A DNA stretch of 64,000 nucleotides from Gremmenia infestans. Lineage: Eukaryota; Ascomycota; Leotiomycetes; Helotiales; Hamatocanthoscyphaceae. Location: positions 1,094,560 to 1,158,559 of the forward strand of contig JAFEVB010000020.1 in assembly GCA_032629725.1 (NCBI GenBank). Reading direction: 5' to 3'. Positions 54,689 through 64,000 of this stretch are shown in pieces. The position numbers and the translations under genes are program-made. The notes below the pieces were generated by a model. That model did no database searches. It worked only from the letters and a program-made list of their open reading frames with translations, and was not told the DNA's origin. Within the stretch, counting starts at the first letter, position 1; each line of letters begins with the position of its first letter.

Positions 54689-57600
54689 ATGCAAAATATG
54701 ATACCAAGGCGTAACAACCTTGGCGAGTGGAGGAACGCTCCAGATCTCTCTATCAAAGTCAAGGGGCTCCATGAGTCTGAAAGTACTTGGAACTTGTTGA
54801 GAAATTTCAAAGCAGCTGGGCGTATCGTCTGCATTGATGTTTTCGAGGGAAGGGATGGCCAACGTGAGGGGACCGCAAAAATTAAATTCTCCCCGCCGCC
54901 CAAATCGGAGTTCTGGGGTTCACAACTCCATCCACGCAGATACCAGATGCAAGCAGCAGATGGTTCTGTTCCCTACAATGTCCTCGTGGCGCTCTGGGAG
55001 GATCGAAGTCCTCGCACCCACCGCGTCCAGAGCCCGATTAGACCTCATATCTCTTACGAGCCAAAGATGGCTCTGTGGCCGTCCTCTCTGCACATCGGTA
55101 TCATGGTGGATCGGGAATCCATGATGCCTCTTCAAAGTATCGAGCCGTCTACACCTGCAGACCTAAAGTTTACAGTGGACCTCGTTCGCAAGAAAATCAC
55201 AGCAGAGTTCAAAGTCAGCTTCGAAGATCCAAGATCTCAAGGAGTTGCTAGCTTTGTAAGTGATTCTGCGGTAAACGAATTCAAGAGAGCGAACAATTAC
55301 ATGTTCGAAATATCTTTCGATCAGTTGAAGACTATTAGCCAAATCGACTTCAACAATCGCTGCTTTGGGCTCCAGATGTCGCTTGAGTCCCCACCCCAAT
55401 ATCATCGAAAGCGTGAAGACGAGGAATCATGCCATTCTGCCGAGACTCTCAGATGGACGGACTGGGACACGTGGTACAGACAAACAGATATTGTCTATGA
55501 TCCATACCGTCTTCAGAATGCCGTCATTGCTCTGCATAAAGAGAGACCGGTTATCGACATAGGTAATTGCCTACCCTACTCCTCTTACATAATTTACTGA
55601 CCAGTCAGGTCGCTGGACTACATATCTTTTCGTCTTTCAAATAGCCCAGAACTCAACTGCTAGGATCAATGAGATGAAGCAGGCACTACAGGACTACAAC
55701 ATTGAAGTCGTTAATCGTGGTCAAATCAATAGGCTAGAAGCGTATCCTGCAGAGTTATGGTCTATTATTGATCCACCGAAGTCTAAACACGGTGCGGCTG
55801 ATATGCGGAATCTGGATGCAAGCGGAAGTACAGTCTTCCTTCCATTCGAAGTCCGCTACCAATTAGAGGTTTGCATATCTCGCGATATTCTCAATGAATA
55901 CAATATCTCCAGGGAATTCATCGCGAAGCTGGCTGAGATAACCTCGTCGGATCCGACAAAGGCTCGCAACATCCTCGAGTATATTGCTGAGCAAGACAAG
56001 CGGATCTATGGCCCAATGTCAATCTTTGAGGACCATGAAGCACTCGCATTCTCTCCGAAGACCGAAATTCCACACTACTGTGCTTATGCACGCAAAGCTA
56101 CCATCACCCCAAGCACCATTTATTTCAGTTCGCCGACTGTTGAGACGACGAATAGGGTCTTAAGACGCTATGCTAGAGAAAACCAAGAAGGCCGTTTCTT
56201 GCGAGTACAATTTACAGATGAGTTGCTCGAGGTTTGACTCCTAACCCATGTTGTCTTCTCCATGTTAATCGCTCTAGGGTCGAATCAACTCTTCTGCTGA
56301 CAAGCAAAGAAATGATGAAATTTACACCCGCGTCTACAGGACTCTTTACAACGGCATCCGAATTGGTGATCGTCATTTTGAATTCCTAGCGTTTGGTAAC
56401 TCCCAATTCCGCGAAAACGGTGCTTACTTCTATTGTCCCACCGACCATTTATCTTGCGACGATATTCGTAACTGGATGGGCAATTTTTCCCACATTAAAG
56501 TCATAGCCAAATATGCGGCGCGACTGGGACAATGCTTTTCAACAACAAGAGCTATCAATGGGCTATCGACGCCCAATATCATCACGATTCCTGACATAGA
56601 GAACAATGCAGGTTGCTTTACTGACGGCGTAGGCAAAATATCTCCGTTCCTTGCACAGATGATTGCTGCAGAGCTCGGCGTGCGCTCAAATACCGCACCA
56701 TCAGCCTTCCAGTTTCGCCTTGGCGGATGCAAAGGCATCTTGGTTGTCTCGCCCGATGCGAAAGATAGGGAAGTTCACATTCGAAAGAGCCAGCAAAAAT
56801 TCACCGCCACTTATAATGGTCTGGAGATTATCAGGTGTTCTCGATTTTCTCTAGCAACTTTAAATAGACAGACAATCGCCATTCTGTCTTCTTTGGGGGT
56901 CCCTGATCAAGTCTTCTTGGGAATGATGACGGAGCAGCTTGCGAACTATCAACAGGCTATGAGCGACGATGATCTAGCCGTCAGCCTCTTGCTGCGGTAT
57001 ATCGACGACAACCAGATGACGATCAACATCGCCACGATGATCCGGAACGGCTTCATGACTGAACGAGACCCTTTCGTACTGTCTTTGCTCCACTTATGGA
57101 GATCATGGTCCATCAAGCTCCTCAAGGAAAAGGCAAAGATTATAGTAGAGAATGGTGCATTTGTTCTAGGGTGTGTTGATGAGACAGGCACATTGAGAGG
57201 CTACAGCAAGCCAACCGTCGCTTATGGCGAAAGCTTCCCAAGGGAGGAGTTACCGCAGATCTTCATCCAAGTCCCGGACAAAGCAGATCCAACCCGCCAT
57301 AAAGTGATCGAGGGCATTTGTCTTGTTGGCAGAAATCCCTCGCTACATCCTGGAGATCTTAGGGTCGTCGAGGCCGTCAACGTCCCCGCTCTGTACCATT
57401 TACGTGATGTAGTGGTTTTTCCTTCCAAAGGCGAACGAGATGTCCCAAGCATGTGCTCTGGTGGCGATCTTGACGGAGATGACTACTTTGTCATCTGGGA
57501 CGAGCATTTGAGACCCCCTGAGTGGAACTGCGAGCCAATGGACTACAAAGGTCCCCCTCCACGAGAGTCAAGTCGCCCTGTTGAAGTGACGGACCTTATG

Positions 57601-58995
57601 AAGTTCTTCGTACGATTCATGAAGAATGATGCGCTACCCACGATTGCACATGCACATCTTGCACAAGCCGACTTTCTTGGACAGAGTGTTAAAGACCCGA
57701 AATGTAAGCTACAAATTCTTACCCGTATCTATTCTAACTAATTATGGCAGGTCTCGAGTTAGCTGCGTTACACTCGAAGGCTGTTGATTACGTGAAGACT
57801 GGTCTAGCAGCGGAGATGCCAAAGCGACTGATACCACGCAAGTGGCCCCATTTCATGGAGAAAAAGTACAAACCAAGAGAAGCCATTTACAAATCGGGGA
57901 AGATCCTCGGTAGACTCTACGACAAGGTTGAGAGTGTTGACTTTTCCCCTCAGTATGAGGAACCTTTCGATAGACGCATCCTCTCCGCATATAAGTTTGA
58001 TAATGCTCTCTTAAAGACTGCTCGTCAAATCAAGTCACAATACGACACTGCTATGCGTCGAATCATGGCTCAACAGGAGATCCAGACTGAATTCGAAGTC
58101 TGGACAACATTCGTACTTTCAAGACCACGTGTTGGCAGTGACTACAAAGTACAAGAAGAGATGGCACGAATCTCCGAAACTCTCAAGGAGCAGTTTCGAG
58201 CCGTCTGCATTGAGAAGGCAGGTGGCAGGGACTTCTCGATTCTTGGTCCCTTCGTAGCTGGGATGTATAAGGTCACAAAGGAGGAGCTCGACATTGCTCT
58301 TGCTGAGTGTAAAACAACTAAACTTGTAGGCAACAGAGAAGTAACTTGGTCCCTATAATTCTCGTGCTTTGGGAACAGGCTGATTTTGACTTCAACAGGT
58401 CCCTAAGCGGAAGATGGAACCGAAGTACATGCCATTGATCACATTTCCTTGGCTGTTTGAGAAAGAACTCGGCAGAATCGCTACCGGTATAGAAGCAGTT
58501 GATGATCTGGAAGATCTTGGCCTGCAGCCTTTAGTCTTCAACGGCGACCATTCTCGCAAACGAAACGCCGGCGTTACGGACAATGAGGACTTCATTCGAC
58601 AGGAGAATGGAATTGTTGTTCACCGGGGCGAAGAGCTTGATCTGTTCCGCCCGGAGGCCGACTTTGAAGATCTGTCTAGGGAGAGCGATTTAGAGAAAAC
58701 CGGAAATTTCCAAGATGGCGCAAGATATAGAATGAGCAAGTCTGGAGAGGTTGTCCTGGCCTCTGCTTTCCCCGAATCCATCGCAGGATCGGTCTCTGGT
58801 ACCGGTGTTGGGGATGTGGTTCCAAGAATACAATTAGATGGCTTTATTGATCCCGAAGAGAAGAAGTCAGGCGATATTAAAGCAACCGATGCGCTTGGTG
58901 ACTTTTGGCCACAAAGTCCGCTTAATGAGGAAGTAATTGAAGTCAAGGTCGGGGAGTCGGCTTTTGAGAAGGTTACGCGAATAATCGGTCGCTGA
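54689..58995 (+). CDS. RNA-dependent RNA polymerase (QDE-1/SAD-1 family)
   Basis: Cellular RdRP that makes double-stranded RNA for Dicer in quelling or meiotic silencing. Five exons (54689-55562, 55645-56231, 56278-57703, 57751-58340, 58399-58995) sum to 1357 aa. The N-terminus has an RRM-like fold (LSIKVKGLHESESTWNLL, GRIVCIDVFEGRDGQ). The catalytic core has FTDGVGKISPFLAQMIA, FQFRLGGCKGILVV, GICLVGRNPSLHPGDLRVV and the active-site CSGGDLDGDDYFVIWD near residue 884, with all three metal-binding Asp. The last intron (GTAACT...AACAG) removes a stop and restores REVPKRKMEPKYMPLITFPW. The 200-residue C-terminus is acidic. Which paralog (QDE-1, SAD-1 or RRP-3 type) cannot be settled by eye; SAD-1-like is my guess. 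Confidence 0.95.
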
Positions 58996-59172
58996 TTCTA
59001 TAGTCGAGTGTGGCCGTTGTAGGATAGCGAGTTTATATATTTAGATAGCCTCTCTTATAATAGACAGAAAAAGCGGCACTAAGTTCAAGTTATAATTATT
59101 AACTTTTAATGCTCTGCTTAGCTGCTTAGCTAAGAATATTATAAAATATTCTATAGTATTATATTTTATATC

Positions 59173-59372
59173 TATTATTATTAGTATTATAGGTATTAAT
59201 ATATAATTACTTTTTCTATACTATATAGTAGACTTAATTCTAGTATTCTAATTAATATTACTTAGTATTTATAGTAGTATTATATATAAAGAGGTAATAC
59301 CTTTTTGCTAACTAAGCTATATAAGATTATATAACTAGAAAGGTCGGAATGCTAAACTATTATTCTAATAAT
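59173..59372 (-). repeat. Left arm of a ~200-bp inverted repeat
   Basis: Its reverse complement matches 59963-60165 across the whole arm with scattered transitions; for example ACTAAGCTATATAAGATTATATAACTAG corresponds to the other arm with CTACGC for CTATAT. The ends read CTAAACTATTATTCTAAT here and ATTAGGATAATAGTTTAG-like in the other arm. Confidence 0.8.
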
Positions 59373-59383
59373 TATAAACTAGA

Positions 59384-59560
59384 TGTCAGGAACCTGACAT
59401 GATGTGAAAAGGAGATCACGTGACTAGTCATATGACCTGTATTTTGAGTGAAAGTCATATGACTGCCAAGGCTTGATGTGGCGCTAAGAAGTGAAACTGT
59501 ATAAAGGGGCTTCCACCTCTCTCACTTAGCTCTCTAGATGTTATAATACCATCGATTCTA
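59384..59560 (+). mobile_element. LTR-like segment with TATA box, little mutated
   Basis: It opens with TGTCAGGAACCTGACA, an 8-bp-arm inverted repeat with the TG start typical of LTRs. It contains GATCACGTGACTAGTCATATGAC and a TATAAA at 59500, followed by a pyrimidine-rich CTTCCACCTCTCTCACTTAG stretch. Unlike its flanks it keeps normal GC content. It could be a solo LTR or a 5' LTR; the far end is not defined. Confidence 0.55.
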
Positions 59561-59699
59561 GTATCCACTTCACCTTGCTTATTAGTTCCTTATACTAGAT
59601 TAGTATACTTTTAATAAGAATCTAATCTTTTTAGATACTTATAACTTCTATTATACTTAATTAGATTATCTAATTATAATATTATTTTAATTATTTTAA

Positions 59700-59955
59700 T
59701 ATTAGCTTTTATTTAATTTTATATTTATAGTAATTAGATAAAAAAGAAGTATTTACTTATTTATTTATTCTATTAATATTTTATATAAGTCTAAAACTAT
59801 ATAGAAAAGCGCTAGCCTAATACTAGAGCGGTCTATAGTATATTTAAAAGATAAGTTAATATACTTCTAATTAGAACCTAAAAGACTAAGCCTAATATAA
59901 ACTAGATCTATAAAATAATAAATACTATATTAAAATTCTTTTAAAGCTTAAAAAG
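59700..59955 (+). repeat. Heavily mutated, internally deleted copy of the 62.7-63.4 kb repeat
   Basis: Collinear with 62690-62750 (AGCTTTTATTTAAT, then AATTAGATAAAAAA against AATCAGATAGAAAA) and with 63185-63395 (AGCGCTAGCCTAATACTAGAGCGGTC against GGCGCTAGCCTAGTGCTAGCGCGGTC in shorter pieces; CTAAGCCTAATATAAACTAG against CTAAGCCTAATGCGGACTAG). Almost all differences are C to T or G to A. The intervening 430 bp is absent. Confidence 0.8.
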
Positions 59956-59962
59956 TAGTTGT

Positions 59963-60165
59963 TAGGATAATAGTTTAGGATCCCGACTTTTCTAGTTATA
60001 TAATCTTGCGTAGCTTAGTTAGTAAAGAGATATTACCTTTTTATATCTATAATACTACTATAAATAGTATATATTATTAACTAGAATACTAGAATTAAGT
60101 CTACTATATAGTATAGTAGAAGTGATTATATATTAATATTTATAATACTAATACTAATTAGTAAT
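59963..60165 (+). repeat. Right arm of the ~200-bp inverted repeat
   Basis: Mate of 59173-59372. It starts just after TGTTAGGA, possibly a RIP-mutated TGTCAGG terminus. It is slightly less mutated (it retains TCCCGAC and TTGCG). Confidence 0.8.
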
Positions 60166-61879
60166 TAATCTTATAGTTAGTTATAAAGCAGTAAGATCTT
60201 AGAGAAAAAATAAAAAGAGTAGTAGTTATATATATAGAAAGGTTCTACTACTAGTTTTTCTATACTAGAGAATAGTAATAATAAGATCTAGAGGACGCGC
60301 TAGGTATATAGAGAGGTTCTATAAATATAATAGATATCTTAGAATCCTATTTAAAGGCTTCTAGGTATATAGAGAGGTCCTAAAGCCTATATCTATTATA
60401 TAGAATAAATAAAGCTTATAAATTATCTAAAGTGCATATAGAAAAGTATACTAAGCAAGATAATAAAAGTATTAAAAATATATATAAATATATTAGAATT
60501 AAGACGAATTCTATAAAGCTATAGGACCTAAGAAATAACTTTAAACTACTAATAAAATAGTATAGTTAGAATAAAGCAAAAGCGTAAATATACTAGGAAT
60601 ATATCTAAATCTAGATATAATAATATTAGATTAGAAAAAGAAAAGCGCTATAAAGTATTAAGCACCTTTTAATACTTTATAGCATAAAGGAGAATTTAAT
60701 AATAATAACTTAAGAGATAATATAATAGAGTGCTTACTTGAATTTTAAGGTCGTATTAACCTATAAATATAAAGATGCAAATTTATAAATTTTAATCTAA
60801 AGAAGAACCAGTTAAGAAAGAAAGTTATAAAGTATATAGTCTATAAATTAATAATATAGATAATTAGGAAATACTTTAATAAAACACTATAGAAAAACTA
60901 TAAAGACAACTTTTATAAATAGAGCGTAATAGCATTTAAAATTGCATATTTTATAGTATTAAAAACATTTAAAAGAACGCTTTAATAAAATAGAATCTAT
61001 ATATCAACTACCTTTTAGCGAAATAAAATCCTATATTAACTTAAAGTATTATAAAAGCTAGATAAACCGCTAGAGTAGACGCTAGAACTAGTAGCAGAAT
61101 AGCTAAAAAGAAGTAGACTATTCTTCTTAAGGTATAACCTAGCAAATAGTATTTATAATACTTTTTCTATAATTAATAAAGTAAGCAAAAGTTATTTATT
61201 AATACTATAAACGTCTATACTAGTAGAAGCAAAAGTTAAAAAGGGGAAAGGTCTAATTAAAGGTATAAATATAACCTAGAACCTTAATTCTAAATAGATT
61301 ATTAATAATACTACTTATCTATTAATAAAGCTAATAGAGAAGCAAGCTATTAAAGCTATATTAGATACTATAAGTTTTATAGATACTATAGAAAGGTAAT
61401 AAGAGGAAAAAGAGAAAGTTTATAGTTAATTTTATTAGGGTAAAAGACTATTAAATAACTAATAAAATAACTAATAACCTGAAAATAATAGCAGATAAAG
61501 ACCTAATAGTAATATAAATCCGCAAGATAATATAATACTATAATACTAAACTTAATATACTTATTTATAACCTCTATATTAAAATAATCTAAATAATAGA
61601 TACCTACCTTTATCTTTATAATAAAAGGCTATATAGATATGCTATAATAGAGAATTATAAGCAGAAATATTTAGCTACTAAAATCTAAAGATAGAAAAAG
61701 ATGTTTTTATATCTAGTAAAAATACTATAAAACAGCTAGTTAATCTAGCAAAGGTTTATAATAATAGGAAAAGATATAAAGAAAGATTATATAATATACT
61801 AAATAAGAAGCTTAATATCTTCTATAAATATTATAATAATATTAGCTTATTAAATACGAATTTTTATTAAGCTTTTACT

Positions 61880-62130
61880 ATAATACTAAAAGATAAAGCT
61901 TCTAAATATTACTATGATTTGCTAGCAAATTAGAGTATAATATTTGCTTAGATAGTTATATAAATAAAATTGCAATTTAAAATATAAGAAAATAAACAGC
62001 TCTACTTAGCTAAATAGAAAGAAACTATACTTAAATAAGTTATTTAGAAAAACCTTTCCCTACTAATTGCAGATGCTTTTAAAAAGCTTTTCTAAAGACT
62101 AAAGCAAATATAGAATAGTTTTAGAAGAGA
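61880..62130 (+). mobile_element. gag-like LTR-retrotransposon relic with RIP stops
   Basis: One frame reads KDKASKYYYDLLAN, then ENKQLYLAK, KETILK, ADAFKKLF and RLKQI, broken by about ten TAA/TAG codons. The stops sit where fungal retroelement gag proteins have Gln or Trp (LYLAxW, EExQ). The frame is otherwise unbroken, which is what C-to-T mutation without indels produces. The family assignment (gag of an LTR element) is from pattern memory only. Confidence 0.55.
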
Positions 62131-62689
62131 TAATAAGATATATAATCTCTAAAATTAATTGATTTTAGTATATAGAGGTATTAAGAAGTATAAACTTTAT
62201 CTATTTAACTTTATAGATATATATAAAAAAGTATATATATAATTAAGAGCTATAATAGGCATATCTTTATAATCTATAAAATCGGTAACCTAATTATAGT
62301 AATAATAATAGTAGTAATTTATTATAAATAAAGATATATATAAGTATAACTATATTAACTAAAGTTATAGTAGATAAGGCGGTTTATAAAGGAATTTAGA
62401 AGTATTAAGAGGCATATAGAAATACCTAAATTAATATCGTTTTAGTTAATTAAAACCTCTATAAGAGCTATTATAATAGAAGAAGTGCTATATATATTAG
62501 AAGAAAGAATACTAGTTAATATTATATTTAGCAGAAGAATAAAAAGCTGCATTTACGAAGTTTAAAGTTAAAACCTATAATCTAAAGATAATAGTCTATA
62601 ACTTTTCCGATTTTCACGAATTTCACCTATAACTTTTAAACCACCCAACCAAATCGCCCGATCGCGCCAGCATTCTAACCGCCTTAATC

Positions 62690-63395
62690 TTAGCTTTTAT
62701 TTAATACCGCTTTCGAAGCAATCAGATAGAAAATAAGTAAAAGCGGTGCATCTAAAGGGTTTTTAACCCCCGTGGCCGCCTAACTACTACCCTCCTTACC
62801 ACTACAACTTCCCCGCCACTAGCATGCAGCGGCAGAAAATAGTGATATAGTAATGGGCGCTAGCAATAATGCCTCTTATAGCACCAACGATTTAGCAGCG
62901 CCTATAGAGTAGGATGCAGCCTAGCTAAAAGCTGCATCTACGCCTGCAGCTGCATACGTGTTATCCGCAGAGCCGCATATTGCTAGCCCACACCGCTTCC
63001 CAACTGCCCAATCTAGCTAATTTAATATATCCAACCTATTTACCCCAAATATAAAGCGTAGACCAGCTATACCGCTTCCAAATCCGGCCAAAAACCTCCG
63101 ATTTACTCTTAATTTACCCTTAAATAAAGCTATAGCTAAGGCACGTGACCTTCTAGTCGAAGCTGCAGCTGCCAAACTAGACCGCCTATTATTATTTATT
63201 ATTATTCCATTTACGTCCTGTATGAGTCTAAGACTATGTAGGACGGCGCTAGCCTAGTGCTAGCGCGGTCGAGTGGTAAATACAAAAGATAGGTCAATAT
63301 GCTTCCGGTTGGAATCTGAGGCACTAAGCCTAATGCGGACTAGGTCCATAAAATAATAAACGCCATAGCAAAATCCCCCTAGGGCCCTAAAAGTA
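62690..63395 (+). repeat. Less mutated copy of repeat, with ORF1-like remnant
   Basis: Partner of 59700-59955. Its middle has a coding flavour on the + strand (AKARDLLVEAAAAKLDRLL near 63130-63190) with TAG stops; this resembles the ARDLxxEA segment of fungal retroelement ORF1/gag-like proteins. The 3' part keeps GC-rich words such as CGGCGCTAGCC. Confidence 0.6.
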
Positions 63396-63587
63396 GTTAT
63401 ATAAACAAATAAAAAGTGGTCGTAAAGTGGTCGAAGTGGCAGAATGCAAAGGCGGTCAGCTAGCATAGCTTAGCCTTAAGCTGCAAATGCGCTCTTTCGA
63501 CTTCTTAGCTAAAGTTAGCTAAAATTGATAGTTTTCGGCGGTGGATGTGGGCAAAATAGCTTCTAAGTCATATATAGTGATAAATGC

Positions 63588-63809
63588 TTAGTCATCGATG
63601 AATTCTGCCCGTTCCAGCCGCCATTTGCGGGTGCTAATGCCGGTTTCGTGCAAAAAGACTAGCAAATGCTATCGTCCGATTTTCGTCTCAAATAGGCTCT
63701 GCATACTAAGCCTAAACGGGACGTTCTGCCGTAGTATATCTCGTTCCGCCTTATATTCACTGCATGCTAGTATAAGATGCTGTAGCGATTCTGGTTAGTT
63801 GGTGTTGCA
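63588..63809 (-). mobile_element. LINE (Tad1-like) ORF2 C-terminal relic
   Basis: The minus-strand frame reads CNTN, stop, PESLQHLILACSEYKAERD, then LRQNVPFRLSMQSLFETKIGR, stop, HLLVFLHETGISTRKWRLERAEF, stop. Cys-x-His-x-Cys spacing followed by FLxxTGIxTRKW is the C-terminal signature seen downstream of RNase H in fungal LINEs. The first two internal stops (TAA, TAG) fit mutated CAA and CAG codons. The rest of ORF2 would lie to the right, beyond the window. Confidence 0.65.
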
Positions 63810-64000
63810 TATGCATCGATCAGAGCTAGCGCGTTTGAAACCTCTTTAGGTAAGAGCCGAAATAGCCGTGTTTTAGCTTTAGCTGAAAGAAGCGCTAGCA
63901 GTGGATCTAGCCGCTTTGGGAAGCTGGATTCGGGAGTGAATTCGAGGGTTGAAAAAGTCGAAATAGTAGCCTTTGCCGCTAGCTAGAGCGCTAGACCACG

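Larger units (their letters stand above)
58996..64000. mobile_element. RIP-degraded, AT-rich transposon block
   Basis: From about 59040 the composition switches to very AT-rich sequence dominated by TA-rich words, with almost no CG dinucleotides, up to about 62600. The last 1.4 kb is less extreme. No intact gene is present. Embedded relics of LTR and LINE elements are listed separately. This is the expected result of repeat-induced point mutation (C to T on both strands) on nested repeats. Composition was judged by eye, and the block continues beyond the window. Confidence 0.9.

Noticed and set aside
1..64000. CRISPR arrays, tRNA/rRNA genes and secondary-metabolite clusters
   Set aside because: No direct-repeat/spacer pattern, no tRNA T-arm/anticodon structure and no PKS, NRPS or terpene enzymes were seen on either strand.

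Overview
The window reads as nuclear DNA of a filamentous ascomycete (Pezizomycotina, probably Leotiomycetes; the class is a guess from overall protein similarity, not a search). Genes are protein-coding on both strands, about one per 2.3 kb, with many short GT-AG introns, mostly 45-60 nt. Introns carry CTAAC/CTGAC-like branch sites. The last 5 kb is an AT-rich block of mutated transposons, as expected of a genome with repeat-induced point mutation (RIP). I found no operons, tRNA, rRNA or CRISPR. Exon joins were worked out by hand from reading frame, splice motifs and family conservation; except where stated, each listed structure sums to an intact frame.

Layout. 0-9.3 kb: 3' end of a fungalysin protease, a small one-span membrane protein, an SREBP-type bHLH factor (-), a zinc CDF transporter, a DUF7704 membrane protein (-) and a twin-Myb, Tay1/Teb1-like telomere-binding protein. 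9.9-16.4 kb: a UAS-UBX Cdc48 adaptor (-), SURF1/Shy1, the kinetochore protein CENP-T (-) and the ribosome-biogenesis factor Cms1. 17.2-26.4 kb: a broken CFEM/GPI-type gene, Nop6, the GTPase Rac1 (-), a damaged F-box-like gene and a DCAF11/LEC14B-type WD40 protein (-). 26.8-39.9 kb: a glutamine synthetase-like gene with a frameshift (-), Sec61-gamma/Sss1 (-), a CPSF6-like RRM protein, a CNNM/Mam3-like DUF21-CBS protein, a SET methyltransferase (-), Coq4 and PDCD5 (-). 40-52.8 kb: a methyltransferase pseudogene, Mix17/CHCHD (-), C1D/Lrp1 (-), a ketopantoate-reductase-like protein, Hom2, ribosomal protein S4 and D-lactate dehydrogenase. 54.7-59 kb: an RNA-dependent RNA polymerase of the RNA-silencing type.

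59-64 kb: RIP-degraded repeats. Present are an inverted pair about 200 bp per arm, an LTR-like segment with a TATA box, two copies of one repeat with very different mutation loads, a gag-like frame punctuated by stops where Gln/Trp codons would be, and the RNase H-distal end of a LINE on the minus strand.

The genes are mostly unrelated housekeeping genes. Several mitochondrial functions (SURF1, COQ4, MIX17, DLD) and RNA/ribosome functions (CMS1, NOP6, CPSF6-like, C1D, RPS4) recur, but there is no sign of a biosynthetic or defence cluster. The most notable items are the PDCD5 gene with an 11-nt microexon next to a GC-AG intron, several clearly broken genes, and the RdRP that abuts the RIP block. 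I did not find a convincing new multi-gene system.
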